Shown here piece after piece: positions 1-5,253 of a stretch of 5,407 bases of DNA. Below the pieces are notes generated by a model. The model saw nothing but the letters and a program-made list of their open reading frames with translations. It was not told the DNA's origin and searched no databases. Made by a program: the position numbers and the translations under genes. The stretch comes from Elusimicrobiota bacterium (GTDB lineage Bacteria; Elusimicrobiota; Elusimicrobia; UBA1565; UBA9628): assembly GCA_028871595.1 (NCBI GenBank), contig JAGWMT010000230.1, positions 1 through 5,407 of the forward strand. The letters are read 5' to 3'. Position 1 is the stretch's first letter; each line of letters starts with the position of its first letter.

Positions 1-2
1 GC

Positions 3-290
3 ACCGGCGTGGCCGTCGCCATTCCCGCCGGCCACGTGGGCCTGGTCTGCGACCGTTCGTCCTTGGCCAAGCGGGGCCTCAAGACCGCGGGCGGCGTCAT
101 CGACGCGGGCTACCGGGGCGAGATCGGAGTCGTGGTCTGGAACATCTCCACCGCGCCTCAGGCCGTGAAGAAGGGCGAGCGCATCGCCCAGATGCTGGTG
201 ATCCCCATCGCGACGCCGGCGCCGGTCGAGACCGAGGACCTGGGCGAGACGTTGCGCGGCGCGGGCGGCTTCGGAAGCACCGGGAGGTAA
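3..290 (+). CDS. dut: dUTP diphosphatase (dUTPase), 3' part of gene, 5' end outside window
   Basis: The product hydrolyses dUTP to dUMP and pyrophosphate in the cytoplasm. This keeps uracil out of DNA and supplies dUMP for thymidylate synthesis. The visible 95 residues hold four of the five signature motifs of the trimeric dUTPase family. Motif II is DRSSLAKRG (nt 51-77). Motif III is GVIDAGYRGEIG, with the catalytic Asp and the Tyr that stacks on the base (from about nt 93). Motif IV is GERIAQMLV. Motif V is the C-terminal Gly-rich arm RGAGGFGSTG. Motif I (AGYDL type) and roughly the first 50 residues lie upstream of the window; family members are usually about 145-150 residues. The frame is open from base 3, so the internal GTG at 9 is not the start. 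Only 3 bp separate its TAA from the next gene. Identity is secure. Confidence 0.95.
   Translation, partial: TGVAVAIPAGHVGLVCDRSSLAKRGLKTAGGVIDAGYRGEIGVVVWNISTAPQAVKKGERIAQMLVIPIATPAPVETEDLGETLRGAGGFGSTGR
283..287 (+). promoter_or_regulatory. Shine-Dalgarno GGAGG for the 84-residue membrane protein
   Basis: GGAGG lies in the last codons of dut, 6 nt before the ATG at 294. It is the best ribosome binding site in the window. It fixes that start and suggests that dut and the next gene share a transcript. Confidence 0.75.
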
Positions 291-293
291 TTC

Positions 294-548
294 ATGAGCC
301 GAAATCCGCCGCCGGAGCCGGGCCTTCCCGTCGAGAAGCTTCTGCTGGTCGCGGGGCTGGGAGTGGGCGTGATCGTGTTCCTGTGGGGATTCGCCGCTCT
401 CTTGCGCCATAAGGCTCCCGTCGCGACGGCCCCGGAAGAGACCGCGCCGGCGGCGCCCCGTCGGACGATTCCTCCCTTGCCGCGTCCGATCGGACCCGAC
501 GGAACGCCGGATAACGGACCGACGCCGCCGCTTCCCGCCAGGCCTTGA
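294..548 (+). CDS. Small single-pass membrane protein with proline-rich tail, unknown function
   Basis: I do not recognise this 84-residue protein. Visible features are a short polar N-terminus (residues 1-15), one clear hydrophobic segment at about 16-37 (LLLVAGLGVGVIVFLWGFAALL), and a low-complexity Pro/Ala tail of about 45 residues with several PP pairs. The R/H/K just after the hydrophobic segment would favour a cytoplasmic tail by the positive-inside rule, but the acidic and proline-rich remainder makes topology uncertain. The ATG follows a strong Shine-Dalgarno within the end of dut, and the stop TGA overlaps the next start in a TTGA junction. This spacing argues that it is a real gene in a dut-led operon. 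Length and tail are unremarkable for a poorly conserved lineage-specific protein, so no function is assigned. Confidence 0.75.
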   Translation: MSRNPPPEPGLPVEKLLLVAGLGVGVIVFLWGFAALLRHKAPVATAPEETAPAAPRRTIPPLPRPIGPDGTPDNGPTPPLPARP

Positions 549-808
549 ACTGCCCGAATTGCGCGGCCGCCGCCGGCAACGGCGCGACGGAGTGCGCTTC
601 CTGCGGGCTTCTCTTCGCCAAGTGGCGCGAGCGCCAGGAGAAGGAGAAGCGCGAGGCGCTGGAAGCGCTCAAGGCCTTGGAGTCGGGGGAGCCGCCCCGT
701 CCGCCCAATCCCTGGACCGGGCGCCTGATCGCGGCTTTGCTGGTGGCGTGGTGGATGCTGGGTCTGGCCATCTATTACATCTACCGCTTCCGCCACCGCG
801 CTCAGTGA
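545..808 (+). CDS. Zinc-ribbon membrane protein, unknown function
   Basis: This is an 87-residue protein with three visible parts. Residues 3-20 are a zinc ribbon with two CxxC knuckles (CPNC, Cys3/Cys6; CASC, Cys17/Cys20), followed by GLLFAKWRER. Residues 26-47 are a highly charged Lys/Glu/Arg/Ala stretch that should form a helix or short coiled coil. Residues 61-79 are a hydrophobic membrane segment (LIAALLVAWWMLGLAIYYI), ending in a basic RFRHR tail. Short zinc ribbons with this CxxC plus 'FAKWR' ending occur at the N-terminus of various bacterial membrane proteins; the role here is unknown. The start is TTG, because no nearer in-frame ATG or GTG precedes the first cysteine, and it overlaps the previous TGA. 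Without a good Shine-Dalgarno, translation is probably coupled to the upstream gene. The gene converges on the pilin cluster with a 7-bp overlap. Confidence 0.8.
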   Translation: MNCPNCAAAAGNGATECASCGLLFAKWRERQEKEKREALEALKALESGEPPRPPNPWTGRLIAALLVAWWMLGLAIYYIYRFRHRAQ

Positions 809-815
809 ACGCGGT
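795..815. terminator. Small inverted repeat around the convergent stop codons, possible bidirectional terminator
   Basis: ACCGCG (795-800) and CGCGGT (810-815) form a perfect 6-bp stem with a 9-nt loop, and both converging stop codons lie in that loop. There is no T-tract on either side, so intrinsic termination is not established. It may be a weak or factor-assisted terminator, or chance in GC-rich DNA. Confidence 0.3.
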
Positions 816-2082
816 AATTGACCAGCATCGGCGTCTCCGGTAGTCCCGGAGGCGGATAGGCGACCAGGTTCGCGTCGTAGGAAAGCGTGAATCCGCCGTT
901 GAATCCCGAGACGCTCATGCCCTGCGTGCGCACTCCGTTCAGCCAGAACGTGGCTCCGGCCGCGCCGGTGGCGCGCATGTTCGTGGTGCCGTTCTGGACG
1001 AAATAGGTCCCCGTCGCCAGCATGTTGCCCGAGGCGCGCGTGAACGCGATGGTGTTGCTGGCCATGGCGGCGAACGAGTTGGCGGCCGTGGCCGACATGG
1101 AGCTGGCCCCGGCGTAGTACAGGCCGTTCTTCACCGTGATGTTGCCCTGGGCGCCCGAGCCCGAGGAGCCCGCGGCCACCGCCGTCACGCGCCCGCTGAC
1201 CACGCCGCTGAGCGTGAAGTTGCAGGCGCTGCAGTAGAGGATGGCGCCGGTGGCCGGGATGCCGTAGGACGCGCCGCCCACGACCGTGAACGACCCGGTC
1301 GAGTTGAACACGATGCTCTGCGTGGTGGTGGAGATGTACGTGGAATTCGCGTAATAGAAGTTGGTGTCGATGGTCGGCCAGGAGGCGGACGGGACGAAGT
1401 TGTACTTGGAGCCGTTGACCGCGAGCGACCCGGTTCCGGCTCCGCTGTAGAACAGGCTGCCGTTGAGCACGGCGCCGGAGGCGCCGGTCACGCTGCCGTT
1501 GACGATCAGCGGCCCGCCGTTCCAGGTCACGTTCGACCCGGTCACGCCGAGCGCGCCGTTGATCCACATCCCGCCTTCGTAGGTGACGTGCGAACCGCTG
1601 ATCGTGAACGGACCGTTGATCATGGTCCCGTATTTGGTCAGCGGAGACTGGAAGTGGATCACCGCGGAAATCGCCCGCCGCGTGGGGACGCCGGGCGAGG
1701 TGAAGTTGCCCTCGGCGCGGAGATAGAGGTTGTGGTTCACGGCGTCGGGCACGTAGGTGACGGTGGAGAAGCCGTTCTGATAGAGGTAATTGTTGCGCGC
1801 CAGCGAGGCGGCGTCGTAATGGCCGCTGTAGGGGTCCTGCGAAAATTGACGCATGTAGTCCATGATCGCGCTGTTCGCGTAGCCCAGCGCCGTCTTCTGG
1901 TGGCTTTCGGACACCGACGCCCGGACCGATTGCGACACCAGTTTGTAGAGAGTGATGCCGGCCGGCAGGACGAACAGCAGGAGCAGCAGCGCGAGGACGA
2001 GGGCCTGCCCGGAACGCGGGTCGGCCTTCCTAGCGCTGCAGCGGCTTGAGAGGCAGGAGCGGCGGGTAGACGTCGGTTTCAA
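802..2082 (-). CDS. PilX/GspK-like minor pilin with long beta-rich body
   Basis: This is a 426-residue protein, third of the minor-pilin cluster. A basic leader of about 25 residues ends in RSG. A hydrophobic helix, QALVLALLLLLFVLPAG (about 26-42), follows, then an amphipathic continuation to about 80. This matches prepilin-type N-termini of the PilX/GspK class, which lack the Glu at mature position 5; here that position is Leu. The proposed role is the tip or priming complex of a type IV pilus or type II secretion pseudopilus. The rest (about 147-410) is rich in Gly, Ser, Asn, Thr and Val, with recurring 'NG' turns between short beta strands, suggesting a solenoid or beta-sandwich, and one Cys pair (CSAC, 284/287). 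It is much longer than typical PilX. The only in-frame start before the helix is TTG at 2082, with GGAG 7 nt upstream, giving a 53-bp overlap with the preceding gene. Class assignment is an inference from the N-terminus and position. Confidence 0.75.
   Translation of the reverse strand: MKPTSTRRSCLSSRCSARKADPRSGQALVLALLLLLFVLPAGITLYKLVSQSVRASVSESHQKTALGYANSAIMDYMRQFSQDPYSGHYDAASLARNNYLYQNGFSTVTYVPDAVNHNLYLRAEGNFTSPGVPTRRAISAVIHFQSPLTKYGTMINGPFTISGSHVTYEGGMWINGALGVTGSNVTWNGGPLIVNGSVTGASGAVLNGSLFYSGAGTGSLAVNGSKYNFVPSASWPTIDTNFYYANSTYISTTTQSIVFNSTGSFTVVGGASYGIPATGAILYCSACNFTLSGVVSGRVTAVAAGSSGSGAQGNITVKNGLYYAGASSMSATAANSFAAMASNTIAFTRASGNMLATGTYFVQNGTTNMRATGAAGATFWLNGVRTQGMSVSGFNGGFTLSYDANLVAYPPPGLPETPMLVNYRVH
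832..854. repeat. Inverted repeat (hairpin) in the 3' end of the PilX/GspK-like gene
   Basis: CGTCTCCGG (832-840) and CCGGAGGCG (846-854) can pair over 9 bp with a 5-nt loop, with one G-U pair on the plus-strand RNA. It lies 24 nt past the zinc-ribbon stop, so it could stop or stabilise the plus-strand transcript. No T-run follows. It is also inside coding sequence, so it may be incidental. Confidence 0.3.
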
Positions 2083-2830
2083 CGCTGTACTCCGTTTTGC
2101 CGTCGTGATTGACGTCGACGCCGAGCGAAACTCGGACGGTCGTGATGTAGTTGCGCTCCACGCTCAGGTCCAGTGAACCGTTGCAATTGCCGCCCGAGTG
2201 GGAGTCGCAGTCCATTTCCGAAGAGCTGATGACCCCGTCCCCGTTCGTGTCGATGGAGCGGCCCAATGCGTTCGACTTGTTGCCCCAGTAGGTCAACGTG
2301 AAGGTGGACACGTCTGCCAGCAAGCGCGTGACCCGCCCGCCCCAGGGTTCCCCGTCCAGGCTCATGTCGCGCCAAACGGCGCCGCTGGAGAAATAGACGC
2401 GCTGGCGGACGTCGATCTGACCGTCGTTATTATCGTCGTCGTCGGTCAGGTTGAATCCGGAGCGCCAGGCCGCCGAGGACGGCTGGATCACGGCCGCGTC
2501 GCCGTCGAAATCGGTGCTGCGCTCGAACGGGACTCCGTCGGGGTCCAGCGCGGCGGGGTTCCAGTCCGGGCTTTGGTCGATGTCGGTGATGAATTCGACC
2601 GACGACGACGAGGCGACGGTGATCTCGTTGGCGTGCACCAGGGCCAAGGTCAGCTTGTCCAAGGCCTGGCGCGCGGCTTCCTGGCCCTGGGCCTGGGAAT
2701 TCTCGCGCACCGAGGTCTTCAGCACGTATTTCAGGAAGCCGGTGAAGGCGACCGCGATGATGCCCAGAAGGGCCATTGCGACCATCATCTCGGTCAGGGT
2801 CGCGCCGCGGCGGCGGTGACGGACGGTCAT
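2030..2830 (-). CDS. PilW/GspJ-like prepilin with EF-hand-like loops
   Basis: This is a 266-residue prepilin. The leader MTVRHRRRG is followed by ATLTEMMVAMALLGIIAVAFTGF. That is a classical type III (prepilin peptidase) site, with cleavage after Gly9, Glu at mature position 5 and a roughly 20-residue hydrophobic helix that anchors and assembles the subunit. Length and operon position between a PilV-like and a PilX-like gene fit the PilW/GspJ class of minor pilins. Three Asp/Asn loops resemble calcium-binding EF-hand or dockerin loops: D132-x-N-x-D-G-x-I-D140, D194-TNGDGVISSS-E205 (a full 12-residue match) and D239-VNHDGKTE. Cys208 and Cys216 follow the second loop and could form a disulfide. 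The ATG at 2830 overlaps the preceding TGA as ATGA, so no strong ribosome site is needed. The 3' end is shared with the next gene for 53 bp. The prepilin call is firm; the PilW/GspJ subclass is probable. Confidence 0.87.
   Translation of the reverse strand: MTVRHRRRGATLTEMMVAMALLGIIAVAFTGFLKYVLKTSVRENSQAQGQEAARQALDKLTLALVHANEITVASSSSVEFITDIDQSPDWNPAALDPDGVPFERSTDFDGDAAVIQPSSAAWRSGFNLTDDDDNNDGQIDVRQRVYFSSGAVWRDMSLDGEPWGGRVTRLLADVSTFTLTYWGNKSNALGRSIDTNGDGVISSSEMDCDSHSGGNCNGSLDLSVERNYITTVRVSLGVDVNHDGKTEYSVETDVYPPLLPLKPLQR
2090..2093 (-). promoter_or_regulatory. Shine-Dalgarno GGAG supporting the TTG start at 2082
   Basis: On the minus strand GGAG stands 7 nt before TTG (2082-2080), inside the PilW/GspJ-like coding region. 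It supports the long gene overlap, since no other usable start precedes the hydrophobic segment of the next protein. Confidence 0.55.
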
Positions 2831-4506
2831 GGAGCCGTGAACCCCCAGCTGTCGGCGCTGGTGACCGCGCCGCCGGGGTTCGTCGCGCAATGGTTCACGG
2901 AGATCGTGACGGTGTGGTAGGTGCCGGGCATGAAGGCGCTGGAGGGCGCGTAGGCGATCGTGCCCGAACTGGGATCGTAATACGAGCCCGCCGTCGCGCC
3001 GGTCATGATCGTCGCCCCGTCGAGCGTCATCGACAGGCTGGTGGGGTCGATGCCGCTTTGATTGTCGAACACGCGCACCGAGATGGTCGGGAGGTCGGAG
3101 CCCGCCATGCCGATGGGGGATTTGTTGGAGATGGACGGCGCCGAGGCGTCGGTGGCGGGGACCGAGGCGCTGAAGGTCCACGTCACGCTGGATTTATAGC
3201 CGGCGTAGTCGCCGGTTTCGACCGCCGCGGTGAAGGTTCCGGAGGACACGACCGGGGAGGTCTGCGTGGCGGTCGCGATCCAGACGATGGTTCCCACCGC
3301 GGGATTGTAGAAAAAGGGCACGGTGGAGCCGTTGATCTTCATGGCGGTCACTCCGGCGTAGATCCCGCTGGAGGCGGCCGCGGTGCTGACCGCGGGATCG
3401 GCGAGCACGGCCGAGACGTAGGGCGCGCACGTGGCGACGGCTCCCGTGGGCGTCATGCCGGTGATCGTCGGCGGGGAGATATCCAGAAGGATGCTCCGGT
3501 CGGCGACGGGGGAGCTGTAGCTGGATTTGGCGGCGACGGCATGGACCGTATTCTGGCCTTCGACCAAGGCCGACGTCACCGCGGCGGGCGACGCGGAAAA
3601 TGCTCCGAAGACGTCGGCGGTGGCCGAGGCCAGGACCCCGGAGCTGCCCACGTAGAAGCTCTCCGTGGCCAAAGGCTCCGTGACGCCGGCCAGGACGAGA
3701 GGGACGCTCGCGTCGGCGCGGTACTGCTGGATGTCGGGAGGATAGGAATTGGCGAGGGACAAGGCGCGGGCGGCGATCTGCGCCGTCGTGGTCATGCGGT
3801 AGGCGAACGAGGAGTTGGTGGGCGTGGACAATTCCAGGGTCAGGACGGACTCGCTGTCCGGGTTGGTGGCGCCGGTGAACTGCTCCAGGGAGATCATCTC
3901 GGACTTCGAGCAGGCCAGCGAGCCGGACCGGTAGACGCTGAGCGTGACCAGTTTCAGGTGGGTATCGGGCTGTTCCGCCACGGTGCGGCCGCTGGACACG
4001 TAGGTTTCATAGTAATCCCCGTCGCCGTTCGCGTCGTTGTAGCGGATGTTGGGGTCGTAGGCGTCCGCGCCGAAGCCGTTGTCCTTGAACGGGATGAGAT
4101 TATTGGTGTTCCCTGTTCCTTTCGAATCGGTGGAGTCCCGCCGCATGAAGACCACGTCCACCTTGAAACGGTCGAATTTGGAGGCGCTCAAGCTGCTCTG
4201 CAGCCCGGTGAGCACGGATGTGTACGGATAAGCGTTCGCGCCGCTCGCGTGGAGGGGCGGCGTCGCCCAGTTCGTCGACGAGGAGTCCACCGCGAAAAGG
4301 TAGTAGTAATCGATGTTCTTCAGACGCGCCATGCCCGCGTCGGTCAGGCGGGAGCAGGTCATGCGCTGTCGCGCCTTGAGCGAGGCGACGGTGGCCTTCT
4401 GCAGCACGGCGACGATGGCCAGGCCCGCGATGGTCATCAAAACGATCGCCAAGACCGTTTCGAGGAGGGTGGTACCGCTTCGGCCCAGGCCGCGGCGGAG
4501 TCTCAT
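2827..4506 (-). CDS. PilV/GspI-like prepilin fused to C-terminal Ig-like modules
   Basis: This is a 559-residue protein, first gene of the minor-pilin cluster. The leader MRLRRGLGRSG precedes TTLLETVLAIVLMTIAGLAIVAVLQ, a prepilin peptidase site after Gly11 with Glu at mature position 5 and a long hydrophobic helix. Residues about 60-245 form a pilin-like globular part that includes an Asp-rich loop, D158-ANGDGDYYE. From about 265 the chain looks like three beta-sandwich modules. One at 265-342 resembles bacterial Ig repeats ('TEPLATESFYVG...GQNTVHAVA'). The others are two mutually similar units at about 344-448 and 455-557, each with a P-x-I start, a 'Y(N/D)P..GTI' strand and a W-x-F end. PilV and GspI are normally about 120-200 residues, so the Ig tail is a large extension, likely extracellular and adhesive or spacer. 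Cysteines are 51, 199, 360 and 540. ATG 4506 is chosen because it gives a short basic leader; GTG 4515 is possible, and neither has a strong Shine-Dalgarno. The stop overlaps the next ATG by 4 bp. Confidence 0.85.
   Translation of the reverse strand: MRLRRGLGRSGTTLLETVLAIVLMTIAGLAIVAVLQKATVASLKARQRMTCSRLTDAGMARLKNIDYYYLFAVDSSSTNWATPPLHASGANAYPYTSVLTGLQSSLSASKFDRFKVDVVFMRRDSTDSKGTGNTNNLIPFKDNGFGADAYDPNIRYNDANGDGDYYETYVSSGRTVAEQPDTHLKLVTLSVYRSGSLACSKSEMISLEQFTGATNPDSESVLTLELSTPTNSSFAYRMTTTAQIAARALSLANSYPPDIQQYRADASVPLVLAGVTEPLATESFYVGSSGVLASATADVFGAFSASPAAVTSALVEGQNTVHAVAAKSSYSSPVADRSILLDISPPTITGMTPTGAVATCAPYVSAVLADPAVSTAAASSGIYAGVTAMKINGSTVPFFYNPAVGTIVWIATATQTSPVVSSGTFTAAVETGDYAGYKSSVTWTFSASVPATDASAPSISNKSPIGMAGSDLPTISVRVFDNQSGIDPTSLSMTLDGATIMTGATAGSYYDPSSGTIAYAPSSAFMPGTYHTVTISVNHCATNPGGAVTSADSWGFTAP
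2836..3714 (-). other. Region encoding three Ig-like modules of the long prepilin
   Basis: Approximate module coordinates are 3481-3714 (residues 265-342), 3163-3477 (344-448) and 2836-3144 (455-557). The last two share spaced residues: SGI, a Tyr-(Asn/Asp)-Pro followed by GTI, GT(F/Y), and W-(T/G)-F near the end. This suggests an old tandem duplication; the DNA is too diverged to show as a nucleotide repeat. The boundaries are my reading and are good to perhaps 10 residues. Confidence 0.55.
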
Positions 4507-4556
4507 GATCGCCACAGTATGGCCCCGGGGCCACGGTCGGGCCACGAAACAATGAG
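4507..4556. promoter_or_regulatory. Spacer with 14-bp palindrome upstream of the pilin cluster
   Basis: This 50-bp gap is the only sizeable intergenic space in the window. It contains the perfect palindrome TGGCCCCGGGGCCA (4520-4533) and GGGCCAC repeated at 4528-4534 and 4539-4545, one helical turn apart. It could be an operator, an mRNA hairpin in front of the pilin start, or a weak terminator for the metG-LssY pair (no U-tract). No convincing -35/-10 promoter is visible. Confidence 0.35.
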
Positions 4557-5249
4557 TTAACGGGAGGGGGCGGAGAGGACGATCAGGGCGGCGCGGCCGT
4601 CGGTCCGGAAGGGATAGCCCTTGTCGTTGGCGCCCGCCGTCGGAATCCGGGGCGAAGGGGCCAGCGCGACGCTGTCCACGCCCGGCGCGCCGCGCAAAGT
4701 CGCCACCAGGAAGTCGCGTTCCCGGTCGGCGTCGGGATCGGGCGTATGGGAAAAATCGCGCCAACGAATGGATAGATCGTAGTTGCCGCTGCCCCACCAC
4801 AATTCGCGTCCCTGCGCGTCGCGGCGCCCGGTGCGCCAGAGGCGGAAATGATGGCGCTCCTGCATCGGGCGGACGGCGATCGCCCAGTTCATGTCCTGGC
4901 GGCGCCCGTCCAGCCGGTAATCGTTCATGGGCGGGAACGCGGTCAGCGTCCGGCCCTCCAGCAGTTCCCCCAGGCCGGCCAGGAGCGAATCCCGGACGGC
5001 GGTGGGCACCTCGGTCCAGCCCGCGGCGGTCAAAACGGCGCGAACGCCGGACGGCGAGCCCGCGAAGACGAAGCCCAGCGGGTCGCCGGGGCGCCCGAAA
5101 CGGCCCGCGTTGCGCCCCGCGAAGGACGGCAGCGCGCCGGCGGCGGATCCCGACGGGGCCGACTCCGGCGGCGGGGCGGGGTCCGGCGCAAGCCGGTCCA
5201 GGCTGAGCAGTAGAAACAGCGCCGGAAGGAGGAGGACGGCGCGCTTCAC
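4557..5249 (-). CDS. Secreted or membrane-anchored LssY C-terminal-domain protein
   Basis: This is a 230-residue protein. The N-terminus MKRAVLLLPALFLLLSL is a signal peptide or anchor, followed by a Pro/Ala/Ser-rich linker to about residue 50. The rest resembles the LssY C-terminal domain family. Matching features are GDPLGFVFAGS (55-65), a GW at 77-78, a 'P..NDYRLDGRRQDMNWAIAV' stretch (106-126), RHHFRLW (132-138), HTPDPDADRERD (168-179) and a TDGRAAL end (217-222). Its biochemical role is unknown. In Legionella LssY is named after a type I secretion locus, and this domain often sits behind DedA/PAP2-type membrane domains, which are absent here. The start is GTG at 5249, with AAGG about 9 nt upstream and only 4 bp after the preceding stop. 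It is therefore probably co-transcribed with the metG-like gene; co-expression with the pilin cluster across the 50-bp gap is uncertain. Confidence 0.75.
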   Translation of the reverse strand: MKRAVLLLPALFLLLSLDRLAPDPAPPPESAPSGSAAGALPSFAGRNAGRFGRPGDPLGFVFAGSPSGVRAVLTAAGWTEVPTAVRDSLLAGLGELLEGRTLTAFPPMNDYRLDGRRQDMNWAIAVRPMQERHHFRLWRTGRRDAQGRELWWGSGNYDLSIRWRDFSHTPDPDADRERDFLVATLRGAPGVDSVALAPSPRIPTAGANDKGYPFRTDGRAALIVLSAPSR

Positions 5250-5253
5250 GGCC

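Noticed and set aside
158..1567. Long minus-strand open frame crossing dut, both small genes and the pilin gene
   Set aside because: Arg/His/Gln-rich low-complexity translation running through recognised genes on both strands; a GC-bias artefact.
2421..2450. Run of GTC/GTT triplets looking like a microsatellite
   Set aside because: It is the coding sequence of an Asp/Asn-rich loop in the PilW/GspJ-like protein, short and interrupted, so it is explained by protein composition.
2198..2920. Plus-strand open frame opposite the PilW/GspJ-like gene
   Set aside because: Gly/Arg/Val/Asp-rich composition, no motif and no ribosome site, while the minus-strand reading has a textbook prepilin signal.
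2831..3181. N-terminal extension of the PilW/GspJ-like protein to 3181
   Set aside because: The added 117 residues are Arg/His-rich antisense-like sequence inside the previous gene. ATG 2830 with the ATGA junction gives a normal prepilin leader.
4529..4544. Sigma-54-like GG-N10-GC element (minus strand TGGCCCGACCGTGGCC)
   Set aside because: The core dinucleotides fit, but the -12 half matches poorly (TGGCC instead of TTGCA/T). The implied leader before the ATG would be only about 10 nt, and such matches are common by chance in GC-rich DNA.
2776..4560. Very long plus-strand open frame opposite the Ig-tailed prepilin
   Set aside because: Its translation is almost entirely Arg, Gly, Asp, His and Val with no hydrophobic or domain pattern, as expected for the antisense of a GC-rich gene. 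The minus strand encodes a clear prepilin over the same bases.
4507..4800. N-terminal extension of the Ig-tailed prepilin to 4800
   Set aside because: It would place nearly 100 Arg/Pro-rich residues before the prepilin leader and overlap the LssY-domain gene. ATG 4506 gives the expected short basic leader.
4848..5213. Plus-strand open frame opposite the LssY-domain gene
   Set aside because: Ends in Arg/Gly low complexity; the opposite strand carries recognisable LssY-type motifs.
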